Part shown: positions 36,101 to 47,600 of the stretch, piece after piece | Numbering within the stretch: the stretch's first letter is position 1 | Layout of the letters: each line of letters begins with the position of its first letter | Assembly (NCBI RefSeq): GCF_032854445.1 | Contig: NC_088302.1 | Location: 49,754,046 to 49,818,045 of the forward strand | Origin: Liolophura sinensis | Lineage: Eukaryota > Mollusca > Polyplacophora > Chitonida > Chitonidae | DNA length: 64,000 bases | Reading direction: 5' to 3' | Made by a program: the position numbers and the translations under genes | Notes under the pieces: model-generated | What the model was told of the DNA's origin: nothing | Seen by the model: the letters and a program-made list of their open reading frames with translations, nothing else | The model's database searches: none

Positions 36101-39100
36101 TTGTTGTATTTTGAGATTTAAATTTCCTATCGGCTCAACGCTTGTTTTTAGGGATAAACTATAGGCCTACATGTTTAGATAGGAATAAAATCCGAGTTTA
36201 TTCAAAGGCAATTGTATGAAAATGGTATTAAACATCAATCGTGTCAAAGACAAACATCTTACATGCACGACACTCCCCAATGGATTTCAGCCAAGGTAGA
36301 TATAAATCCCTGCGCGGAGATTCCAAGGAGCAGAATGAGACATGTGATGGAAATCGGTCCCATGACCCTCAGCAACAACCCGCCCAGGCCCAAGGCGCCA
36401 ACCAGAATCTCTACACCGGAAGCCACCATGAGAGAGCCATGGACCTGTGTGAAATGCCAAACGAAAAATAAGCACGAAAAGCCAAAATCCATTTGATCAG
36501 AATATTCTGTACATTTATCCTCGTGGATTCAATCCTATTATAGATAACAATGTAGGTCAGTCAAGCTTGTTTTGTCTTCAGTCACGTGATTGATATAGGT
36601 CCTACCCCGGTAATTACCCAAAGTCAGGTGGATAAATGAAATGCCTTATTGCAAATTATTTGAATGTTATAACACAAAAATCCAAAGAATAAAACCGGTG
36701 TGATACTTAGAAAATGGTCACACATACCAAAGCTACACATGGTGAATGATCATTGGTGTATTACGTTGTAGTCAGGAATGAAACTCGTCTAAAAAATGAG
36801 AAGACTTCTAAGATTGTAGAAAGAGAATTCCTGAATAAGTTGGCTCTTACCTTACTCCACTGTGTCATCCAAGGCTTGTCTGACATCGACACTGAGTTGT
36901 TGGCCGACAGAGTAAAGTTGGCTTCTGTGAGCAGAAATCGAATTGATATTATATGGTAAGAACCAGTTAAAGTATATAGACCTGCGGATGAGGGATACAT
37001 CGTGTGTTCAGGTCGGTTTATATGTATCAAATGCCAAGGGACATTTGATAAAGTTTTGTTAGTGAACAGCTGCCCGGGCATCCTGTGAGGCTACACGACT
37101 TATCAGCGGTTTGCCATGTATACTCGTGAGGTCCTTGTTGGCGTACTCGCGTAATATAATTACGATGTCCACAGCATACAGAGTAAAAACAGGGTTCAGT
37201 TTCATAAAGATTTTGTACATGCACGATAATCACATATACAGGACAATGGTACGGTAAAAATGACGTACAAAATATGGTATGACAAATGCACGATAAAAAA
37301 AATGTCGTACGCCGCTTTGTGAAACTGGAGTCTTAGCAGCAACGACAGTGTGATAGGTAGCAAATGGTCACGAGTAACCCGTAAAATACGGCCTCTTGTC
37401 AATTTAAAGTTTCATTCTAAGTGTTCATGTAAATTCATAAATAGAAGCAAATTACACGCCCCCTAGCACCATGGCTTAAGTAGAATTGGGTAAATGCAGT
37501 GGTGTTAACTGCAATTTATTAAATTTCACTGGTCTAGAATTACTCAAAATGGAGTGTTGTCATCACATTTAACATTCACTAACACTGAAACAATATAAAA
37601 GGACCAGGCCTCCTAAAAGGTATTGCTCCCACAATAGTTAATCTACCCTTGACCAAAGAGTTCGAGTGCTCGAATCGAGCTCGAGTTGACTCGGCTGTGG
37701 CTTCAAGTCAGAAGGTTTGCCAGCTATCTGCCGAAATTCCGTGGTTTTTCCTCCAGCTCTGTGGATTCGGCCACCCATAAACCTGCCCGACCGACTGATT
37801 ATATGTAAGTAAAATATCCCTGAACACAGGCTGAAACAGGAATCAAATAAATAGACAAATCAATTGAAATTATGAGCGGGCCAGTATAGCTAGTGTTCTC
37901 CTCTTGCTCACCTGAGAATTCTGACGTCCGGCACCCCCAGGCCGGGTCGCTAGCCGCGTTAAGAAAGATCAGTATGGACAGAATGGACGGACCTTGAAAT
38001 ATGGGCAGTCTGGTAATTACACAACAGCCGGTTAGAGAGTAGAATACGCTAGTCGTGCATAAAGGGTACAAAACTGTAATTTAGTTGAGTCTCAGAGGCA
38101 GTTTAGGTCTAATGGACTAGATACCCATTCTTTGCATAGCAATGTTCATAGAATATATTTGTGAGATAAACGAGCTTATTGTTTACCTGTCAGTGAATAT
38201 AGCTTCAGTATATATATTAGTCAAGGAAGTCAAACCAAATTCTTTCCTTGTCGCTTGTACGTACATATATACTTTACATGGTTATCAAAAAAGAATCTTC
38301 TCTAAACGGTGAGACATTAAAATCTCCTCAACTATGTCATAGACAACAATCAGCCATACAAGCAAATCACATATTCAGTATACGCTACCGAACATTATTA
38401 CAGTCACTGTGTAGATGTCAAGGAATGCAACGGCTTCCCACCTCAATAATACAGTGTATCCCATAATCAAATAAAAAGTAAGCAATATAACATGAACAGA
38501 ATTTACAAAGTTTTCTGCATGGATGAGCGTGTGGCTTTGGGAGTGGCGCATAGGGCTGTATTTACCTGGAACCGAGTAGTGTTTGAAGTATAGTAGAGAC
38601 ACCGCACATGACAGTTGTGGTAGAGTACAGCGACGCGGCGAACTCCTGGTCGGAACATATGAACTCTGCTATGACAACAGCCATGTTGACACAGGAGAAG
38701 ATGTTACACATTGCGATCTGTAAACAAACGAGAAATGACGATTCAGGAACCTTAGAGATCTACAAATGGACATCTCATTTGTCATTACAAGTTGGCTGTG
38801 ATATTGTGATATAACGATTTTGATATCTGGATTTGTTGTCACAGCCCAGAACACCTTATTAGTTAAATAGCGTTATAACTTACCTTCAGCCTGCCAACGA
38901 AAAAAGTCGGCGGAGTATATTTAATATCTAAATTTATAACTTCAGCCATTTAATTTGCATATCCAAGAACATTAAACAATAAGGAATGTGTTCTCTCATC
39001 GTGCCATAACGGTGTGATAATTATACAACACCGAACTTCATCACTTCATGACGTTGATTCTTGCACGCAAACGTTTGTGTGGGTGGAGCATTCGTTGTGC

Positions 39101-41319
39101 GCATGGTGATTAGGTGACTTGGACGTCATCGGTTCCTTATTAGCTCACAAACTCGTTTCTGCACACGCTATACAAAGGAATCTGACAGACAGTACGGCTT
39201 TCAGTTTCCTTTCTGAGAACTTCCACTTTTGAGAAAGGACGTATGTTCGAGTAAATAAGTAATGTATTTAAACTTGAACCATACACGTGCGTTTCAGTCT
39301 ATTCTATGAGTCGGGCGACTGAAATACGGACTATGAAATATTCGACCGTGTGCAGGCAGTTACAATCTTCATGTATGATCACACAAATCACAGCCGGTTT
39401 GAGAGATGTCGGCCTCGTATATTCCCACCAAAGCCATGAGGACGATAAGGGAATACAGATGTCTAGAATTCCCTGTCCGAAGCTTGGATCGAACATACAC
39501 CGCATGTGTCCTGGCAATTCAAAGACAACCATCTTGACCAATCGACCGATACACGCACATAAGACACTTTAAATACAATACGGAAACAACACCTTCTGCA
39601 GAATCCGCAACTGTACCTGAAAACCGAATAACGTGGCCAGGTATATGGGTGGGTTGTCGTTCACGTCATAATAGAGGCCCGAGGGTTTGGCCCGGGTGGG
39701 CGCAGAGCGATCATAAAGATCACCTTTGACCTTATTCTTATCCGAAACTGTCTTCTTGTCCAACCTTCGATCATCCAGTTGATTCCCTTGTTCAGCGTCC
39801 GAATTCTTCGGCAGCCTGCCCAGAACACCCTCTCCAATTTTGTCCGCATCACTCTGGTTAGAATGTAAAATTCACACTTTGGTTCTTTTAAGGAAACGGA
39901 AAGTTTACGATTTCACCTTATGCGTTTAAGATTTGTTTCATAATTTCCATGCTTGTAAGTAAATAACTCGCAAGCCTAACGACAACTGTGATCGAAAAGG
40001 CTCTTAATCAATAGATGAATGCACAAAGGAGTAACACAGGGTATGAATGCACAAAGGAGTAAGACAGTGTATGAATGCACAAAGGCGTAAGGCAGAGTAT
40101 GTATGCACGAAGGAGTAAGGCAGAGTATTAATGCACAAAGGAGTAAGGCAGAGTATGAATGCACAAAGGAGTAAGGCAGAGTATGAATGCACAAAGGAGT
40201 AAGGCAGTGTATGAATGCACAAAGGAGTAAGGCAGCGTATGAATGCACAAAAGAGTAAGGCAGTGTATGAAAGCACGAAGGAGTAAGGCAGAGTATGAAT
40301 GCACGAAGGATAAACACAGTGCATGAATGCACAAAGGAATAAGGCAGAGTATGTATGCACGAAGGAGTAAGGCAGGGTATAAATGCACATATGAGTAAGG
40401 CAGAGTATGAATGCACAAAAGAGTAAGGCAGAGTATGAATGCACAAAGGAGTAAGGCAGAGCATGAATGCACAAAGGAAAAACACAGTGCATGAATGCAC
40501 AAAGGAGTAAGACAGTGTATGAAAGCACAAAGGAGTAAGGCAGAGTATGAACGCACAAAGGAGTAAGGTAGAGTATGAAAGCACAAAAGAGTAAGGCAGA
40601 GTATGAATGCACAAAGGAGTAAGGCAGAGTATGAATGCACAAAGGAATAAGGCAGTGTATGAAAGCACAAAGGAGTAAGGCAGAGTATGAATGCACGAAG
40701 GTTAACACAGTGCATGAATGCACAAAGGAATAAGGCAGAGTATGTATTCACGAAGGAGTAAGGCAGGGTATAAATGCACAATGGAGTAAGGCAGAGTATG
40801 AATGCACAAAGGAGTAAGGCAGAGTATGAATGCACAAAGGAGTGAGACAGTGTATGAATGCACAAAGGAGTAAGACAGTGTATGAAAGCACAAAGGAGTG
40901 AGACAGTGTATGAAAGCACAAAGGAGTGAGACAGTGTATGAATGCACAAAGGATAAACACAATGTATGAATGCACATAGGAGTAAGGCAGAGTATGAATG
41001 CACATAGGAGTAAGGCAGAGTATGAATGCACAATGGAGTAAGGCAGAGTATGAATGCACAAAGGAGTCACATAGAGCATGAATACACAAAATGGGCTAAC
41101 ACAGTGCACGAATGCACAATAGGCTAACACATTGTACTAATTAGCAGAAAGTATGAATGCACATTGAGTAACAAACTGTATGATAAATGCATAGGGCATA
41201 AGACGACATCGGCAATATGGAGGACCAGAGGATTAGTAACCAAATATAAGTATAAGTACACAAGTATAAGTATAAGTCAATGTTATGGTGCTAAATGCAG
41301 AACTTACCTGATAATACAT
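30173..41319 (-). CDS. SLC23: SLC23 (NAT/NCS2) transporter paralogue A, 12 exons
   Basis: Exons in transcript order: 41319-41308 (M-Y-Y-Q, tentative), 39853-39617, 38717-38566, 38009-37912, 36924-36851, 36444-36263, 36046-35926, 34983-34794, 32879-32626, 31988-31715, 31102-31007 and 30405-30173. Phases are continuous and give about 640 residues, in the range of animal SLC23 proteins. Landmarks are PSGLYYDVNDNPPIYLATLF before TM1, RLPIFQGPSIL, TWSRRGGFKFVPFPLFELFP, LQYQARTDF, ESIGDY in TM8, PPPHAINRG, and SNMIGIIGITK at the NAT signature. The last exon ends VYLA plus TAA. Family members are plasma-membrane transporters of nucleobases or, in vertebrates, Na+-coupled ascorbate. The substrate here is unknown because two signature residues differ (see findings). 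Exon 8 has an 11-codon insertion relative to paralogue B. The large first intron carries the 28-bp array. The start exon is inferred from an in-phase ATG (A at -3) followed by a GTAAGT donor. Confidence 0.9.
32267..32440 (-). mobile_element. Old, internally deleted SINE copy with a tRNA-like head
   Basis: On the minus strand it starts with a head containing gtagagtggttagcgtgg and caagtcc (A- and B-box-like), then a shortened body that keeps gggaagaaaccaggagaaac on the + strand. It lies in the SLC23 A intron between exons 9 and 10. Confidence 0.6.
32918..33060 (-). mobile_element. SINE copy, truncated
   Basis: A tttatttatttattt tail, the cgccgtactcaagaatattt core and cgggcagagcccgggggaaa are clear. 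The tRNA-like head is missing. It lies in the intron between exons 8 and 9 of SLC23 A. Confidence 0.75.
33175..33372. repeat. Dispersed repeat family X, copy 1
   Basis: Shares ctagcaccatggcttaagc, cactggtctacaattattca and tgtcatcagatttaa with copies at 37335-37570 and 58610-58847. No coding capacity and no clear terminal repeats were seen. Confidence 0.6.
35045..35290. repeat. Dispersed repeat family X, copy 2
   Basis: Shares gcgacagtgtgatg, cacacgtaagcggtgaaat, cctcttgtcaatt and the gggttttcttccaactgttt core with the other members. It lies just beyond SLC23 A exon 8 on the 5' side. Confidence 0.55.
35585..35847 (-). mobile_element. Full-length tRNA-derived SINE with 14-bp target-site duplication
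   Basis: On the minus strand the tRNA-like head reads tccgtggctcaattggttag (A box), and the B box is about 80 bases on (gttcaagtcc). A conserved body and an A/T-rich tail (tttatttatttg on the + strand) follow. It is flanked by perfect copies of atacaaccatagta at 35571-35584 and 35848-35861, which proves insertion. It lies in the SLC23 A intron between exons 7 and 8. Confidence 0.9.
37197..37327. mobile_element. MITE-like inverted-repeat element, about 131 bp
   Basis: The left end cagtttcataaagattttgt corresponds to the inverted right end (reverse complement cagtttcacaaagcggcgta), and a second internal inverted pair contains tgcacgat. It is related to the element at 13197-13318 and lies in an SLC23 A intron. 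Confidence 0.55.
37335..37570. repeat. Dispersed repeat family X, copy 3
   Basis: Contains cgacagtgtgatagg, ggcctcttgtcaattt, ccctagcaccatggcttaag, cactggtctagaattactca and tgtcatcacatttaac. This is the longest member pattern in the window. Confidence 0.6.
39350..39570 (-). mobile_element. Second tRNA-like SINE family, copy 1
   Basis: On the minus strand it reads ggtcgattggtcaagatggt (A-box-like) and tgttcgatccaagc (B-box-like), followed by ggctttggtggga. A related copy is at 54780-54920. It lies in the SLC23 A intron between exons 2 and 3. Confidence 0.45.
40005..41165. repeat. 28-bp minisatellite, about 40 copies
   Basis: The unit is gaatgcacaaaggagtaagg followed by cagagtat, with variants such as aaagcacaaag and cacgaagg. 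Because 28 is not a multiple of three and the minus strand of the unit has no stop in any frame, three overlapping 230-301-codon minus ORFs result. It lies in the first intron of SLC23 A. Confidence 0.95.
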
Positions 41320-42914
41320 ACTTAACGTCCTAGTTTCGCTGTTTAAGAAAATCAGTCTGTCTTCCCATGCATACTTATTTCTCTTCGTGTCGAGGGATAC
41401 CTCTCAAGCCAGCTATCGTCTCTTGGAAAGACCTTGGTTTGCTGAACATGTGTACAAGCATTAAGTCTTAGCATGTCCTCTGTAACGTACATATATTACC
41501 CTGAATATAATGTAAGCAAACTCACTGAAGTCAGACCTGTAGTGGCCGAATCGTATACTGATTTAGTCTAAATAACACGTTACGTCTGACCTTTGACCCC
41601 TCATTGGTTGGTCAGGTTAAACCTGAGCAGTAATCGGAATCGTCGTTTTAATGCACAAATTTATGCGTAAACAGTCTCCTTCAATCACCGAAATTTTGTG
41701 GTAGGGTTTAGGGAAAGATCGAGGCTTTTTAATCTGACTTTATTAAAAGGAGATCGGTATTGTAAGCAAACTTAAAAACAGCCTTAATTCAAAGTGTTAT
41801 GTCCGTTTCGATGATTTACAAATGGCGATCACGGTTATGCTTGTGCATATTTTCAAATGTGAAACGGAGAGCAACTCAAGCGCCGATTGGTATCGTCGGA
41901 TTATAATATAATTCGTGTGTTTAAATATGGCAGACTTATTCCTGGCACCATGGGCCTATATACAGTTTCATCATATACTCTCTAGATACTCCGGTGACAC
42001 GTAACCTCTGAATATACGACTTCTTATCAGTTTGTCTCAGTCAGGGTTTTATTTTAACTGTTCATGTTCTAACACCCACCATCAGTTCATTTCGAATTCT
42101 AGTCATTATCTCATTTGCTAACACAAGATGGCGAGCTCAACAATCAGGCAGTATTTTATGCACATCACCTTCCAAAGAGACGAAAGGTGTTCGTGCGTAT
42201 GCATTTAATCTGTATACGGACATTAAATCAACGTTTTTTTTTTTATTATTATATTTTTATATGTTTTACAGGACAATTGTCCTTACCTTTGACAGACGAG
42301 GTGCGGGTTCAAACAAGGTCAAGGACGGTGAATTTGTAGATTTACTGTTTGTGAGACCTTGTTGACAAGAAGCGGCCAACGATTCGCATGTAGCTATTTG
42401 TGTTCTACACACTTGTGTTCTACAAATATGTTATGTATATCTCTGGGTCACATGTGAGAAAGTTTATCAGTACCTTGCCGAAGGCCACTGGTTTACTGCG
42501 ATTACTCATAAAAATGAGAAGCTTCGGAAACTATTCCTAAGTATTCCGTTAAGCAACAATCAAATAAATCATCCTTTGTAATAATCCTCAATGCCAGGCC
42601 CATTTGAGATGGGGATGGAGGGGGTCGAGTTCCATTTTAGTTCGCAAATACAGTTTTTAGCATATTTTAATTATTTTAATTATTACAGGCTCCGTTGATA
42701 TCTGTTTATATACTTTTTTTGGTCTCACAAGCGTTTAGAACACCCCACACTTCTGGAAAACTTACCACCCATGGACCGTCGTCTATAATTAACTGGAATA
42801 GTCGTCCCGCTAGCACTTGGAATGCAGGACATTCTAACTTTCGGAATATTCAATGTTTCTGTGTGTGTTTTTTTATTTTCCGGAACACTTTTAATGAATT
42901 CGTTGTGTGTTTTA

Positions 42915-43025
42915 CAACCATTTGAAAGATAGGAAGCTAGCATGAGCTGAACTTGAACTCTGCGACCACAATGGTGAGAGGCTAGCCTATTCTGCTGCGC
43001 TTGTAAACTAACCAATCGGCCGCAC
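42915..43025 (-). mobile_element. SINE head fragment
   Basis: Contains gaagctagcatgagctgaac and the reversed tRNA-like head ending in taaactaaccaatcggccg. Body and tail are absent, the reverse of the usual truncation. Confidence 0.65.
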
Positions 43026-43128
43026 AAACATTAGATGTCTTTTGTTCATATATACTAGTATAAACTTCTAATTAATAGAATCGTCGCTAATTGCTTGACA
43101 ATGCAGATAACAGAGCCCGGGGCCCATG

Positions 43129-43305
43129 TTTACCAAACGTCTTAAGACTTAAGTCAGAAATTCAAGCACAGCTACAATTAAAGCATTTTGCTCTAGTAAG
43201 TGTAAAATTTGTACTTTGATGCTTTACAACAGAACAATGTGTCAACCACAATTTAAGTCCTTTCCTGTTCTGAGTTTGGCTTAAATCTTAAGTTACTTGA
43301 CAAAT
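43129..43305. mobile_element. Inverted-repeat element with TIRs of about 28 bp
   Basis: The left end accaaacgtcttaagactta pairs with the inverted right end (reverse complement gtcaagtaacttaagattta). Related, decayed copies are near 53330-53545 and 59505-59670. Confidence 0.45.
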
Positions 43306-44673
43306 ACGAGGCAAGGATATAATACTGGCCACAGTACGTTTACACTTTGGCAAAATGCTCTAAAATTCAATTTAGCCTATGATTGCCTATATTGCCCACA
43401 GCAAAAGTTATTCATTTACCACACGGATAAGAATCAGACTTTTCTAACTAACACATTTAATTCAGTAGAAATATGAAGGCTTGTGATGGACGGGAATTTG
43501 AATTCTATTAAAATGTTGGCTAACTTATCTTACAACATGGACATTTGCGAATATCGTGAAAGTTAACAGGCGAAATGACAATATGGTCGTACACTATCTC
43601 ATGGAAAACGATTTGCGGGCATTCTGGGACATTGTACACTATTGAATGGGTAGATTAACGTGACAGATCGATTAAGAGATAGTTAACATACTTATTGATA
43701 TGTGCGGATGTGTATGATTCAATTGAATGCACATGTACACTGTTACAAGATGATTCCAAATAGAAAATGGGCGTATAGTAACCTGGTTTGAACATTGCAT
43801 TAATATCCCATACCAAACTCCCATGCATCAAATGATACAAAAAGCAAGAACGAAAGGATCAGACCATTGTGTGATTTAAACATATATTCATGGAGTAGAA
43901 CCTTAAAAGAAAAGGATATTTCACTTAAGTTTAAAAGCGTTCACAACAGAGAAATCACAGTTCAAAGTAAGCAAAATCGCATACATTGAGAAATCGAATG
44001 TACCGTCACGTTATCAGTTTTGATCGATCAGACGCAAGTTATAACCTGAGAACGCAATCGTTTCCGCTTACGTCAACCAAACTCAGGTTTGTCATTTAAC
44101 CACACGAGTGACGCGACATTGTGTTTCCGGTTTCTCTAATATGGTGCATCACATGCCCTCTTACGAATTCCTGATTAAAAGTTAATTTTTTTGAGTTACC
44201 AAGCACATCAGAACAGAAGTGCTGTGGGCTCTTCCTAAATAACTCAGTTAACACTATTTGTTGTCTTTTCTTTTGAGTAACATTGAAAATCGCCTGTACA
44301 GGTTGGCCCTTTTATATTGTCAGTTCAGGACGAATGTTTTTATATTGAACAGTTCAATAAAAACACATCTTCTTTCAACTAGTTTGCGTCATTCTGAACA
44401 TATAAATCTCCTTGTGAGTCGCTGCGAACTGCATGTAATTGTCTGCCATTATGTTCTTTTGAGGCAATGTAAAATCTAGCATTTAGTCACTTTAGTGTTT
44501 GATCAATTGTTCACGGACACCCAAAAGAGGATAAACCATTACAGACCAGAAAACGCAGAACCTTCACACAAGAGTTGCAAAACTGGAAGAGCGGGATAAA
44601 GGCGTTCTTGACTTTGATATCGCCGCGAATGAGGCTATGAAATAAAGTCTGTATTATCATGAAGGATGATAAT

Positions 44674-47600
44674 CTAGTCCTTGATTTCTCTTATTGTCTC
44701 TAGTGTTATCGTGTTGATCGGCTTAAGTCTTGCCGCCGTTGCGCATGGATCGGGTAGGAATGGTACATATCTGGCCAGACGAAGACCTGACAGCCATCGG
44801 CCCACCAATGGTATCTCATAGATTGACATATCCTGAGACACTGTTCGTCCAACAGTTACGTCCCCTGGCTGAGTAGTGTCGTCAGCATCCATGTCAACAG
44901 ATGCTTGTTTACGGCTGGTTCCTACAATCAGTTTGAAGGATAACATGCTATGAACAACAACACAACACTACACTTGTTGACCAATGTATTATATAACAAA
45001 ACACACCGTCTACCGGTACTGTTCAAAATGTTGACTAATAGAAACCTTGGCTAAGTTATTATTGAGAGCTTTGACATCGTGAATAAGATGTAGTGAATGC
45101 TGTCGGTGAGTAACAACCCAGTCACAGGCATCAAGCATATTTTTATCTCCTGTGACATTGCCATGAACATATCCTCAGAGGTAGATATAGCCCAAGAAAG
45201 AAAGCTTAAAGCTTGCCATGAACATTTCTTCTGGGGTAGATATAGTCGTATGAACAATTCTTACCAGAATTGTCTCCAAAGATAACCGAAAACATGGCGT
45301 GCAAGTTTCTTTAGTATTGACAGAATTCCTCATTAATAAAATTTTTCATTGCATTTTTTCAAAAGGACAACATACCTGGTATAGTAACGTCCAGAAACAT
45401 GGCCACTATTACACCCACAACCAGGGGCATTCCCAAAAATGCGGTTATTGTCTGATCTAATTCCTCAGAGCCTGTGGTGTACAAAATCACAAATGGTGAA
45501 AATTCGTGGCATGTAAATAACATATGATCAAACCCATCCGTGGTGTGCAGTAAAATGGCATATGATCAAACCCATCTATGGTGTGCATATGATTAAAGCT
45601 GTGACAGCTTAGTGCGTAACGGACATTTGTTCAAATGTTAATGATTTGTAAATGATAAATAATATGAGCCCGTGGTGTGTACATGACATGTTATCAAATT
45701 CCTCAGATTCGATTCGGAACATTCCTTCAAAAAGAAACCACCAAATACCTAAGAAACTATATAAAGTAAGAAATACAGGAGATATCAACAGCACTGAAAA
45801 ATTCCGAAAAAAACTCCATAAATGTTCTAGACGTAAAATGTAATGTGACATATGATCGAAGTCGTCTAGCTGAGTCTGTGGCCTACAATTCACTTTTGAC
45901 CAAAATGTTTCCCCTCTTTTCAAAAGAGAGAAAGTTTTTAATTTAAATGAGTTTGACGCCAAAAGCGTATAAGTGTTTTTGGATGTCTGAACTTGGATGA
46001 TTGGTAGTAAATGAATGAATTCCGTTTTTTAAAATACACCTAGAATCAATCAATTAACCAATTGCACACCTGTTTTAAAAGTTCCCGGATGTTGTTGTAA
46101 CCAAGTGGGAAAGACTGTTCCAGCCATGATGGCGATGCCCAGAACACCTTGACTCCGACTTGACCACAAGTCTACTGCCTTTAGATTGGACAAGGCCGCG
46201 CCAACGAGAAGAGAGATGGCAATGAATATAGGACCAACGAGAACAGGTTTGGGAATGGCGACAAAGACAGCGCCTAATTTGCCGCACACGCCCATCAGGA
46301 TCATGATGAGACCAGCGATGTTAAACACACGCCTGCTGGCGACCTAGATAAGCAAGTGAAAGAGATTACAACTGCCATTATAGTCGAACTGTTAGCTGGG
46401 GAAGAAAGCAATCCGCCAAATATACAAACGTATGTAGTGAAAGCACGCCCTCGTTAAAACTGACCCACGCCCTTATTTGGTAATGGTTGTCTAAACATAA
46501 ATGCCACTTATTAACTTACATATACTTAACATTGCCCAAATAATCATTAGATGAGAGATCCATGTCGACCACTTATCACCACCACTCCCAAGGCCCAGAG
46601 AACAATGAAAATAGGGGGAAATGGCCTGTCTGAGAATGAGATTTGATCAATGTCACGAGTGACCAAGCGATTCAAGAAAAATCATCTGTATTCAGGGCTG
46701 CTATATATATTTCAATACATAAATTCATTACTTTTTCATGACATTTCAATGATCAAGTCATACAATAATTCATGATTTAATCGCGCAAAATGACAAAACC
46801 TGAAAGCCAGTTTTGAAAGTTATTTTTATTGCATATTGGCATGGCCTCCACATCTCCCCTCCAGTCCACCCTCACACATTGTGCACACTTGTTAACAATA
46901 TAATTCGTTTACAAGTAGAGTACGTAGTGGTAAGACATCGCACAAGTATGAATGTCGATATTCAGAAACAAAAATCCATGACTTTTTCATGACAATTCAT
47001 GACTGGAAATTTATTCATGACTATTCAGGTTTTTTCATGATTGTTATAGCCTTGTTTATGACTAGGCCAAGGGCTGCTCAAATCATCCACCACCCCATCC
47101 CTAAAGCTAGCAGTTTCTTTGTTGGTCGTATCTCGAAAGGATCTATAAATACTTCATACTCAATATCAATGTATCACGAAGAAAGATAGTTAGTATAATA
47201 CCCATCCGACAACAAACAAGAAAAATATAATTAGACGTACAGCAAAGAGAGTAAAAGCAGAGCAGTGACGACAGTATGATCGCTGTTATCTTAAATACCT
47301 CAGTCGGGGTTTTACTTTCCTCTTTACTCTTTCTTGGGGATTTAGGCCGTACTCAAGTATGTTTTACTTATACGACGGCGGCCGGTAGTATGGTGGGAAG
47401 AAACCAGGCAGAGCCCGGGCAAACCCACGATCATCCGCAGATTGCGCCAGACCTCCCAAAGTACGGCTGGAGAGGAAGCCAGTATGAAGTGGACTTGAAC
47501 TCGGAGCGACCGCATTTGTGGGAGGTTCCTGTGTCATTGCGCCGCGCTGGCGTGCTAACCAACTCGGCCACCTGGGGTTTTATTCTAGCTGTCCATGTAA

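Larger units (their letters stand above)
41320..44673. other. Spacer between SLC23 paralogues A and B
   Basis: No exon found. It holds a family X fragment near 41980-42075, a SINE head fragment (42915-43025) and an inverted-repeat element (43129-43305). Promoter elements of paralogue A should lie near the left edge, but I see no TATA box I would defend. Confidence 0.5.
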
